Shown here piece by piece: positions 1-5,102 of a stretch of 5,102 nt of DNA (its first letter is position 1; the number at the start of each line of letters is the position of its first letter). This DNA is from Syntrophaceae bacterium. Its GTDB lineage: Bacteria; Desulfobacterota; Syntrophia; Syntrophales; UBA2185. The position numbers and the translations under genes are program-made. The notes under the pieces are model-generated. The model was not told where the DNA came from. It did not search any database and saw nothing but the letters and a program-made list of their open reading frames with translations. The DNA lies in contig JAFNGM010000151.1 of the NCBI GenBank assembly GCA_017885225.1, positions 1 through 5,102 on the forward strand, given 5' to 3'.

Positions 1-419
1 AGACCCATCTTGCGGGATATTACGTACTTGAGTCAAAAGACTCCATCCATGGGAAGGCTGGCTATCCGTTCCTGATCAATATTGACGGACAGGCACAGAC
101 CTGGACGGTCGATGGGAGAAAAGAAGGATTGCCGCTCTATGATCAGGATGGGAAGACAAGCCATGACCCCGACGCAGGGGAGGGTGTTAAATATGTCCTG
201 GAGAAAAAGATACAACTGCGTTCGGGAACACACAAAGTGTTCATCGGACTGTCTGCCGATGACTATTTCAAGGAAGTGGAGATAACGCTTAAGGAAGGAG
301 ACACTGCTACGCTTGAATTCAAACCCGTTTACAAATGCAAAACCCGACCTACCAGGATTCCTACCTTTAAAAAAGGTGTAAAAGAATATGAGGCATATTT
401 GAACAATACACGCATTTAA
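1..419 (+). CDS. C-terminal part of a conserved hypothetical protein (beta-rich, possibly extracytoplasmic)
   Basis: The frame is open from the left edge (first whole codon at 3) to TAA at 417-419, giving 138 residues of a protein whose start lies outside the window. I do not know a function. Visible pattern: a GYPFLINIDGQ segment, then YVLEKKIQLRSGTHKVFIGL, DDYFKEVEITLKEG and LEFKPVY, ending in a basic tail with PTFKKGVKEYEAYLNN. Alternating hydrophobic and polar residues suggest a beta-sandwich. The 'GTHKVFIGL...EVEITLKEG...LEFKP' layout resembles PEGA-like or other small beta domains that decorate secreted or lipoprotein-type proteins. From memory this matches a deltaproteobacterial family of uncharacterised proteins with a conserved LEFKP-Y tail, but I cannot check it. 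A TTG at 129 could be called as a start, but the frame stays open and protein-like upstream, so the gene is simply truncated by the window. No clear terminator follows it. Confidence 0.75.
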   Translation, partial: THLAGYYVLESKDSIHGKAGYPFLINIDGQAQTWTVDGRKEGLPLYDQDGKTSHDPDAGEGVKYVLEKKIQLRSGTHKVFIGLSADDYFKEVEITLKEGDTATLEFKPVYKCKTRPTRIPTFKKGVKEYEAYLNNTRI

Positions 420-679
420 TATGAAAAAGCGGAGAGGGGCCAACTCTCTCAGCTGGTACCTCATCAATAAGGGCTCGTGGCATATTGAAACGGGAAAAAG
501 TCCTCATTCCGGGATTCCTCACGAATTCACTTCGCTTAAAATTTGCGTCCCGCGGGTGCTACTCTCATACGCTCCGAATAATATAGGCGGAGTTCAGAAT
601 TCAGCAGAATATGCTTCATGCTTCACAGCTGCGTACTCGCTTTGCTCCGCCGCGCTATTGTCACAATTATAGTTATCTA
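420..679. other. gene-poor stretch after the first CDS
   Basis: No convincing gene is seen here. An 83-codon frame (421-672, +) starts directly after the previous stop, but it lacks a ribosome binding site, has no recognisable domain and is rich in Ser, Cys and Ala in a way typical of chance frames. A weak GAGAG/CTCTC inverted repeat (432-436 with 444-448) follows the upstream gene but has no T-tract, so it is not called a terminator. Confidence 0.5.
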
Positions 680-714
680 TTGAGTCACTAACTCAAATGA
701 TTCTGTGTGAGAAT
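680..714. repeat. two consecutive short inverted repeats
   Basis: TTGAGT (680-685) and ACTCAA (691-696) are exact reverse complements separated by 5 nt. Immediately after, ATTCT (700-704) and AGAAT (710-714) form a second exact pair, also with a 5-nt gap. No T-run follows either one, so they look more like paired protein-binding half-sites than terminators. They sit just before the phased A-rich array and the tRNA-end remnant, which would fit recombinase or regulator sites, but such short pairs can also arise by chance. Confidence 0.3.
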
Positions 715-720
715 TTGTAT

Positions 721-780
721 GAGAAAAACATTCCAAAATTTGCTAAAGCATGCCAAAATCTGCTAAAATATGATAAACCT
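721..780 (+). repeat. 10-bp phased A-rich direct repeats
   Basis: From 731 to 780 the sequence reads as five consecutive 10-bp units with consensus TGCYAAAAtn: TTCCAAAATT, TGCTAAAGCA, TGCCAAAATC, TGCTAAAATA, TGATAAACCT. At a larger scale, 733-752 and 753-772 are abutting 20-bp direct repeats that differ at 3 positions. A preceding A-tract (724-728) is in the same phase, so A-tracts recur once per helical turn over about 55 bp. That arrangement predicts intrinsic DNA curvature. The array lies about 80 bp upstream of the tRNA 3'-end remnant, where tyrosine recombinases of integrated elements often have arm-type binding sites. Function is inferred, whereas the periodicity is seen directly. Confidence 0.6.
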
Positions 781-858
781 TTCTTTAATAATTTCATGCT
801 TTTATAGTAAATTGAGGAGGTTATGAAACTCAAAGGTCTATTTTCCTATCCGTGTGCC

Positions 859-886
859 GCGCGTTCGAGTCGCGCCGGGGGCACCA
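859..886 (+). other. 3' end of a tRNA gene without its body: probable attachment-site (attR-type) remnant
   Basis: Positions 859-863 GCGCG and 871-875 CGCGC form a perfect 5-bp T-stem around the canonical 7-nt T-loop TTCGAGT (864-870). They are followed by a 7-nt acceptor strand CGGGGGC (876-882), discriminator A883 and encoded CCA (884-886). The matching 5' acceptor strand would be GCCCCCG, but neither it nor D and anticodon arms are present upstream, so this is not a complete tRNA. Many integrases recombine in the 3' part of tRNA genes and leave such a duplicated tail at the far end of the element. In that geometry the element lies to the left and the intact tRNA further left on the same strand. 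The preceding CGTGTGCC could be variable-arm sequence, and A73 would suit Leu or Arg, but the identity cannot be settled from this fragment. A decayed tRNA is the main alternative. Confidence 0.65.
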
Positions 887-1141
887 GGAATATCAAAGAC
901 TTAGATTATATTTAAACTCCCCTTCTATTTTTTAAGAACTATATTCCCTATGCTTGACCAGAGACAACGGTAAGTATAATAAGATGAATCAAATCAACTA
1001 AGGCGTATTAGATCATGCGCGGCGCACCGAAATCCATCTCTGGAAAACGGCATAAAAAGATGCTCTATGGTGCCCTTGCCATTCAGGTATAGGTCTGCAC
1101 GGCGCCATGACATTCATTATATTAGTGCTGCCTCTTTCATA
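887..1141. other. intergenic stretch downstream of the tRNA remnant
   Basis: No supported gene lies here. The stretch is AT-rich at first, with a T-run (928-933) lacking a stem, then a promoter-like TTGACC/TATAAT pair, and a 25-codon frame (1015-1092) starting MRGAPKSISGKRHKKMLYGA. That small frame is basic and not absurd, but it has no clear ribosome binding site and I do not recognise it. It could be a gene remnant on the chromosomal side of the attachment site. Confidence 0.4.
954..980 (+). promoter_or_regulatory. weak candidate sigma70 promoter
   Basis: TTGACC (954-959) and a perfect TATAAT (975-980) are separated by 15 bp, shorter than the preferred 16-18 bp. No clear gene follows within 200 bp, so it may be inactive, may drive a small transcript, or may be coincidental. 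Confidence 0.25.
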
Positions 1142-1170
1142 TTGACGGGTTATCTATCTTGTCCTATATT
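1142..1170 (+). promoter_or_regulatory. sigma70-type promoter for the 1200-1589 gene
   Basis: TTGACG (1142-1147) and TATATT (1165-1170) are separated by the optimal 17 bp and end 29 bp before the start codon at 1200. This predicts a transcript start near 1177 and a short leader carrying the ribosome binding site AAGGGGGG (1186-1193). It probably also drives the broken gene at 1648-2339. Confidence 0.6.
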
Positions 1171-1199
1171 GTACTGCAATAATTCAAGGGGGGCTTGTT

Positions 1200-1589
1200 A
1201 TGGACGTCGGTTCCAAAAAAAGCGTGAAACCACGGGTGATATTATGGGTCGTGGGGATCCTGCTTGTTCTGGTAGTTGGGTTTATCATCTATACGTGGAT
1301 AACACTGAGTTGGAGCTTTTCCAAAGGTGAAAGGACCGGTTATGTCCAGAAACTGTCAAAAACCGGCTGGGTCTGTAAAACCTGGGAAGGTGAAATGGCG
1401 ATGGTGACCATGCCCGGGGCCATTCCGGACAAGTTTTTGTTCAGTGTTCGGGATGACAAAGTTGCAGCGCTCATCAACAAATACGCCGGTAAACGGGTCA
1501 CCCTCGTGTATGAGCATCATAAGGGTGTGCCGACGAGTTGTTTTGGAATTACGGAATATTTTATCGTCGACGTCAAAGCCATTGAATAA
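1200..1589 (+). CDS. small membrane-anchored conserved hypothetical protein
   Basis: 129 residues from ATG 1200 to TAA, with the strong ribosome binding site AAGGGGGG 6 nt upstream. A basic N-terminus (KK, K, R within residues 6-12) is followed by one strong membrane helix at about residues 13-36 (VILWVVGILLVLVVGFIIYT). The remainder, about 93 residues, would face the periplasm by the positive-inside rule. The soluble part carries a distinctive pattern: GERTGYVQKLSKTGWVCKTWEGE, then MVTMPGA, then FSVRDD, a short helix, and a C-terminal VTLVYEHHKGVPTSCFG-TEYFIVDV. Two cysteines (in WVCKTWEG and TSCFG) might form a disulfide. I recall homologous proteins in many Proteobacteria as uncharacterised, some wrongly labelled 6-phosphogluconate dehydrogenase; nothing here resembles that enzyme. 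It precedes 1648-2339 by 58 bp on the same strand, consistent with co-transcription. Function unknown. Confidence 0.88.
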   Translation: MDVGSKKSVKPRVILWVVGILLVLVVGFIIYTWITLSWSFSKGERTGYVQKLSKTGWVCKTWEGEMAMVTMPGAIPDKFLFSVRDDKVAALINKYAGKRVTLVYEHHKGVPTSCFGITEYFIVDVKAIE

Positions 1590-1647
1590 TTGATGAGACA
1601 TTTTTTTATAGGGTGGAAGCGTAAGGAAAGCGAGGGATGACTTCGTT

Positions 1648-2339
1648 ATGGATAAATTCACCCAAGCCTGCACTTTTGTAAAATCGATCATTCCTGGCTT
1701 TCAGATTAAGTTCAAAAACCAGAGCCCCCTTATGAAATTTTTTGGCGCTCTCCTTTTGCCCTTTAATCGGGAGTTTATGACTGGTTACGTCACGACGCTT
1801 AAATGGACAGTATATTTCCCCAGTGAAAAAAGCATTCAGAACAACCCAGAAAACGCCGTTGAAACTCTCATGCATGAGTTTATTCACTTGTGGGATAGAA
1901 AACAAAAGGGTGTTTGGTTCAGCGTAGAATATCTCTCGCCGCAGATTTGGGCGATTGTTCCATTCGCAGGCTTAGCTGTATTCGGTTGGCTATTTCCTCT
2001 CTGGACTGACTGCCTTATTTTTGGGCTTGGGATGCTCTATGCCTGGCTCCTTGGCCATCCCCCTGGCGCACTGGATTCGAGCTCCGGGGTTATACCGTTA
2101 CACTATCCTATAAACAGTGGACGCATGGGGTCTTGGCAAGCACCGAAGGCATGGAATGGATTGAGCAGCAGTTTACCGGTTGGCATTACTATAAAATGTG
2201 GCCGTTTCCGCATAGTATTGCGAATAGAATCGATACGATTATTGAACAGATCAGAGCAGATAAACTCGGAATACCTTTTGCCTATGTAAGAACTTTTTTA
2301 ACAACCGGTGAGAATCGGCATGACCACAATGAATCTTGA
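1648..2339 (+). pseudogene. membrane zincin-like HEFIH protein, split by a frameshift
   Basis: ATG 1648 has GAGGGA (1632-1637) about 10 nt upstream. The first frame gives a coherent protein to about residue 132: an N-terminal FNREFMTGYVTTL segment, then LMHEFIHLWD with the zincin signature HEFIH at residues 76-80, YLSPQ, and a hydrophobic membrane stretch around residues 100-133. After that the frame becomes non-protein-like. The continuation lies one base back in another frame: LAPWPSPWRTGFELRGY (from 2043), then EGMEWIEQQFTGWHYYKMWPFPHS and a helical tail ending at TGA 2337-2339. The second frame is open only from 2010, so the shift falls between 2010 and about 2063. A one-base deletion near 2040, or in the C5 run at 2059-2063, would explain it. 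The restored product would be about 230 residues. The Glu in FELRGY is a candidate third zinc ligand, separated from HEFIH by the shift. A sequencing error cannot be excluded. The substrate is unknown. Confidence 0.75.
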
Positions 2340-2392
2340 AGCCAACAAACCTATTTTGCAACGCAAGGTTTATAGTATTACATTTTGTGATC

Positions 2393-2854
2393 TCAGCATT
2401 GACGATATGTATCAACGGGCGGAGGATGTATGATGACGCTCTTTTCGCCTTTGATCTCAACAGTCATATTGAGCCCCATGATGGAAAACCAGTCGCCGAT
2501 TTTTCTCCCCTTGTTATCAAGAACAACGAACCCATGAAGCATGATGTTCTGTTCCAGTGCCTTGCTTCTCATATTCTGCACCAGCTCTTTCATATCGTGG
2601 GAGCTGAGATCCTTTTTCCTCCATAGGCCCGATTCCAGTATCCACGCCTTGTCGATCCCAATAATGGCATTTGGATAGGTGTCGGAACCGCTGATATAAT
2701 AATTTAGTTCAGGGTCAACACTGAAATATTCGTATGCGGTGGTAACGTCTTGGCTTGGTTTTATTGTTCCATAACGCGCGCCTGCTCGCCATCTAATAAG
2801 TGCAATGCCAGCACAAGCGAGAACAGCCACAGCAATTAAGATCTGTATATCCAT
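2393..2854 (-). CDS. membrane-anchored conserved hypothetical protein
   Basis: 153 residues from ATG (2852-2854) to TGA (2393-2395). I chose this start because the membrane helix begins at once (MDIQILIAVAVLACAGIALI, about residues 3-20) and is followed by basic RWRAGAR. A longer frame from TTG at 2920 would add 22 Cys/Phe-rich residues that look like read-through, and neither start has a strong ribosome binding site. The soluble part has recognisable blocks: DVTTAYEYFSVDPELNYYISGSD, TYPNAIIGIDK, LESGLWRKKDL, a helix with MKELVQNM, then FVVLDNKGRKIGDWFSI and a C-terminal VIIHPPPVDTY. From memory this matches an uncharacterised family common in Deltaproteobacteria. It may sit on the inner membrane with the soluble domain in the cytoplasm, since basic residues follow the helix. 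It is convergent with 1648-2339 and divergent from the kinase. Function unknown. Confidence 0.85.
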   Translation of the reverse strand: MDIQILIAVAVLACAGIALIRWRAGARYGTIKPSQDVTTAYEYFSVDPELNYYISGSDTYPNAIIGIDKAWILESGLWRKKDLSSHDMKELVQNMRSKALEQNIMLHGFVVLDNKGRKIGDWFSIMGLNMTVEIKGEKSVIIHPPPVDTYRQC

Positions 2855-2941
2855 GATGCATAAACCGGATTGAAGTTGCACATCATGGTAAAGGCAAAAA
2901 CAAAATAAGTAAAGGATCAATGTAATAGCGAAACCTTATTG

Positions 2942-2961
2942 AAGATTGTATTGACAATCTT
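2942..2961. repeat. perfect 8-bp hairpin / operator-like inverted repeat
   Basis: AAGATTGT (2942-2949) and ACAATCTT (2954-2961) are exact reverse complements around a 4-nt loop. The pair lies 7 bp beyond the stop codon of the - strand coding remnant at 2969-3079. On that strand it could be a terminator-like hairpin, though no T-run follows. It also overlaps a TTGACA (2951-2956) and sits between divergent transcription units, so an operator is the alternative. Confidence 0.4.
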
Positions 2962-2968
2962 AATGATT

Positions 2969-3079
2969 TTATTTAACTTCTTCTAACGTCTGTCGCTTGC
3001 CATCAGGCGGGCCCTCAATAATTGCACCTGAAGGCATCATCTCAAATTTCTCGATAGAAAGGCTATAAAAGGTAGCGCA
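2969..3079 (-). pseudogene. possible C-terminal remnant of a small gene
   Basis: The - strand frame is open from just after a TGA (3080-3082) to TAA (2969-2971) and encodes about 36 residues. These include SIEKFEMMPSGAIIEG and PPDGKRQTLEEVK, which look like real protein sequence (balanced charge, a Gly/Pro turn, a helical tail). There is no proper start near the open end; the internal ATG-ATG at 3035-3040 would give only 23 residues with no good ribosome binding site. It is most simply the 3' end of a decayed or truncated gene, followed on its strand by the hairpin at 2942-2961. A real micro-protein or a chance frame are the alternatives. Confidence 0.3.
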
Positions 3080-3087
3080 TCAATCGC

Positions 3088-3103
3088 CACGGGAGAAACC
3101 GTG
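3088..3103 (+). other. small hairpin in the kinase leader
   Basis: CACGG (3088-3092) and CCGTG (3099-3103) pair around the 6-nt loop GAGAAA, 20 bp before the kinase start codon. It could affect translation of the kinase. No T-run follows, so it is not a terminator, and the stem is short enough to be incidental. Confidence 0.25.
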
Positions 3104-3112
3104 TATCACAAT

Positions 3113-3116
3113 GGAG
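3113..3116 (+). promoter_or_regulatory. ribosome binding site deciding the kinase start
   Basis: GGAG sits 7 nt before ATG 3124 but only 1 nt before the in-frame ATG 3118, so 3124 is the better start. Confidence 0.5.
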
Positions 3117-3123
3117 CATGATC

Positions 3124-5102
3124 ATGAAAGAAGAGAAGAAAACAAAGCAGCAGCTCCTTGCCGAGTTAGTCACATTACATCAGAGAATTGAAGAACTGAA
3201 AAAATTTGATGCTCAACGCATAAAGGCAGAAACATCATTATTAAAAAGTGAAGAGAAATATCGGACACTGCTCGAATCAACATTGGACTTTGTCTTTACC
3301 GTCGATCGGAAAGGTATGTTTACGTATATAAACCCACGATTTGAAATGGTCACAGGACACAGCGCTGCCGATTTGCTTGGCCGGCCATTCACCACCGTGA
3401 TTCCTCCTGAATCCGTGGAAATAGCCACTACTCAATTTAAGCGAGGATTGAGAGGAGAGAAGGATGCCCCTTATGAAATTGAAATTATCCACAAGAACGG
3501 AAGCAGAATTCCTGTGGAATTTAATGTCACAACCCTCCGCGACGAACACAATCAGCCAGTAGGCCGCTATGGAATCGGACGTGATATTACGGAACGGAAG
3601 CGAGCGGAGTCAGTGCTCAGGGAAAGTGAAGACAGGCTGCATAGCATCATTCAGGGATCCCCTATTTCCATGTTCGTTATTGATAAAGAGCACCGGGTCG
3701 TATACTGGAATCGCGCCCTGGAAGAATTAAGCAAGATCAAGGCTCAGGAAGTGATCGGCACCCACGGGCAATGGAGGGCTTTTTATAACAAGGAGAGGCC
3801 TTGCATGGCAGATCTCCTGGTAGATGAGGATTTTGATAAAATCACTGAGTGGTATGGAGGCAAATACAAGAAATCCGATCTGCTCGATGAAGCGTACGAA
3901 GCCCTAGATTTTTTTCCGGCCTTGGGTAATGGAGGAAAATGGCTTCGATTTACGGCAGCGACCATCCGGGATGTAAAAGGAAATCTGATTGGTGCCATAG
4001 AAACCCTTGAAGACATGACAGGTCGTAAACACGCAGAAGACGAGTTGAGGGAATCCCAGCGGCTCCTTTCTGAAATCATCGAGTTCCTGCCTGACGCGAC
4101 GCTCGTCATTGATAAGGGTGGAAAGGTTATCGCCTGGAACAGGGCCATTGAAGAAATGACGGGCGTCAATGCCGAAAAAATGCTCGGCAAAGGCAACTAC
4201 GAATACGCCCTCCCCTTCTATGGTGAGAGAAGACCTATTCTGATAGATCTCGCACTTCATCCAGATCCGGAAATGGAGAAGGAATACACCGCCATCCAGA
4301 GGCAGGGAGACAAAGTATTCGGTGAAGCCTTCACACCAAATTTACCGCCCGGGAATATTCACCTTTCCGCAACAGCGTCCGTGTTGCGTGATTCCAGGGG
4401 AGAGATCTATGCCGCCATTGAATGTATCCGTGACAACACCTATCGCAGGCAGGCAGAAGAGGCATTACAAAAAAGTGAGGAGAAATTCAGGTACATCACC
4501 GAGAGAATGAGTGACGTCATTTGGACGCTCGATTCTCATTTGATGGTTCAATATGTAAGTCCCTCTGTTTCGAAAGCCCTCGGCTATACCCCGGAAGAGC
4601 GTATAAAACAGTCTGTCGTTGAAAGGATAACCCCCGAATCATTGGCAAATATTCAAGAAGTACTCCGTCGCGAATTGCGCATTGATCGTGAGAGCGGTCT
4701 CGATCCGGATAGAACCGTAACATTAGAGTTGGAGTATTACCATAAAGACGGCCCTACGGTATGGCATGAAAGTGTGATAAGTGCCATTCGCGATGAAGGA
4801 GGGCATATCACAGGCTACCATGGCGCATCCCGTGACATTACGGAACGCAAAAGGATCGAGAAGGAACGGCAAAGACTTGAGGAACGTTTACGCAGGGCAG
4901 AAAAAATGGAGGCATTGGGATCACTGGCCGGAGGTGTTGCTCATGACTTGAATAATGTTCTTGGCGTAATCGTCGGGTATTCGGAATTGCTTCGGGAAAA
5001 AATTCCGGCAGAGGATAATCTGAAACGGTACGTTCACAGCATTCTGAGCTCCAGCCAAAGAGCAGCCGCGATTATTCAGGATCTGCTGACCCTGGCCAGA
5101 AG
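3124..5102 (+). CDS. multi-PAS sensor histidine kinase (N-terminal 659 residues; runs off the right edge)
   Basis: ATG 3124 is preferred over ATG 3118 because GGAG (3113-3116) then lies 7 nt upstream. Residues 1-45 are a charged coiled coil. Four PAS domains follow: about 43-159 (ends RDITERKRAE), 168-303 (ends EDMTGRKHAE), 311-443 (ends RDNTYRRQAE) and 452-575 (ends RDITERKRIE), each closed by the usual amphipathic linker. A signalling helix (578-600) leads into the HisKA domain with H-box LGSLAGGVAHDLNNVLGVI; the phosphoacceptor is His607, followed by Asp608 and Asn611. The catalytic ATPase domain and any receiver domain lie beyond the window. No signal peptide or membrane helix is visible, so it should be a cytoplasmic sensor that autophosphorylates His607 and passes phosphate to a response regulator. 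PAS2 and PAS3 share an FYNKERP..ADL / FYGERRP..IDL insertion, suggesting an internal duplication. PAS1 and PAS4 are of the common type. Ligands cannot be read from the sequence. Confidence 0.95.
   Translation, partial: MKEEKKTKQQLLAELVTLHQRIEELKKFDAQRIKAETSLLKSEEKYRTLLESTLDFVFTVDRKGMFTYINPRFEMVTGHSAADLLGRPFTTVIPPESVEIATTQFKRGLRGEKDAPYEIEIIHKNGSRIPVEFNVTTLRDEHNQPVGRYGIGRDITERKRAESVLRESEDRLHSIIQGSPISMFVIDKEHRVVYWNRALEELSKIKAQEVIGTHGQWRAFYNKERPCMADLLVDEDFDKITEWYGGKYKKSDLLDEAYEALDFFPALGNGGKWLRFTAATIRDVKGNLIGAIETLEDMTGRKHAEDELRESQRLLSEIIEFLPDATLVIDKGGKVIAWNRAIEEMTGVNAEKMLGKGNYEYALPFYGERRPILIDLALHPDPEMEKEYTAIQRQGDKVFGEAFTPNLPPGNIHLSATASVLRDSRGEIYAAIECIRDNTYRRQAEEALQKSEEKFRYITERMSDVIWTLDSHLMVQYVSPSVSKALGYTPEERIKQSVVERITPESLANIQEVLRRELRIDRESGLDPDRTVTLELEYYHKDGPTVWHESVISAIRDEGGHITGYHGASRDITERKRIEKERQRLEERLRRAEKMEALGSLAGGVAHDLNNVLGVIVGYSELLREKIPAEDNLKRYVHSILSSSQRAAAIIQDLLTLAR

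Noticed and set aside
33..467. 144-codon open frame on the - strand
   Set aside because: It is antisense to the C-terminal CDS ending at 419, has no family resemblance and is Phe/Cys/Arg-rich as expected of a shadow frame.
421..672. 83-codon frame on the + strand
   Set aside because: It has no ribosome binding site, no recognisable pattern and compositional signs of non-coding sequence.
733..772. CRISPR-like tandem repeats
   Set aside because: The 20-bp units abut with no spacers between them, and no cas gene is present.
1067..1330. 87-codon + frame overlapping the 1200-1589 gene
   Set aside because: The 1200 frame has its own promoter, strong ribosome binding site, membrane helix and conserved pattern, so this frame is a shadow.
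1601..1607. T7 run after the 1200-1589 gene as a terminator
   Set aside because: No stable stem precedes it; only 4-bp pairings can be drawn.
1356..1905. Two - strand frames (1356-1691 and 1606-1905)
   Set aside because: Both are antisense to well-supported + strand genes and lack ribosome binding sites.
2347..2371. Hairpin between convergent genes as a bidirectional terminator
   Set aside because: AAACC/GGTTT and TTGC/GCAA pair, but only with a 4-nt bulge, and neither side has a T-tract.
2336..2626. 96-codon + frame opposite the - strand gene
   Set aside because: The - strand product has a membrane helix and conserved blocks over the same region.
3061..3103. Cyclic di-GMP (GEMM) riboswitch suggested by GCCACGGG near a sensor gene
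   Set aside because: The conserved GGCAAACC and GCAAAGCC elements and the paired helices are missing; only a 5-bp hairpin is present.
3213..4260. Several - strand frames inside the kinase
   Set aside because: They are antisense shadows of a clearly coding multi-PAS kinase frame.

Overview
The window looks like chromosome of a free-living anaerobic or soil/sediment deltaproteobacterium (Desulfobacterota/Syntrophobacterales-like). This is an inference from gene style: a soluble multi-PAS histidine kinase with the LGSLAGGVAHDLNN H-box, plus several small conserved hypothetical proteins of kinds I associate with that group. Base composition is moderate, and no gene gives a species-level assignment.

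Layout. (1) Positions 1-419 hold the 3' end of a conserved hypothetical beta-rich protein on the + strand. (2) Positions 420-1199 contain no convincing gene but do have structure: two short inverted repeats (680-714), an array of A-rich 10-bp units in helical phase (721-780), and at 859-886 the exact 3' end of a tRNA (T-arm, acceptor strand, A73, CCA) with no tRNA body in front of it. This is the usual appearance of the distal attachment site of an element integrated into a tRNA gene. By that logic the sequence to its left is (former) element and the sequence to its right is chromosome. (3) Positions 1142-2339 hold a good sigma70-type promoter followed by two + strand genes: a small membrane-anchored protein (1200-1589) and a membrane zincin-like HEFIH protein that is broken by a frameshift near 2010-2063 (1648-2339). 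(4) Facing them on the - strand is a small membrane-anchored conserved hypothetical (2393-2854). Upstream of it lies a short - strand coding remnant (2969-3079) and a perfect 8-bp hairpin (2942-2961). (5) From 3124 to the window edge runs a large + strand sensor histidine kinase with four PAS domains, cut off inside its dimerisation/phosphoacceptor domain.

The genes do not form an obvious pathway. 1200-1589 and the broken 1648-2339 gene could be co-transcribed. The kinase is divergent from the - strand gene and may have its response regulator beyond the right edge. I see no CRISPR array, insertion sequence, transposase, integrase gene or recognisable toxin-antitoxin or defence system. The most notable structure is the tRNA-end remnant with its phased repeat array, which points to an unseen integrated element to the left. 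I do not claim a novel system in the visible sequence.
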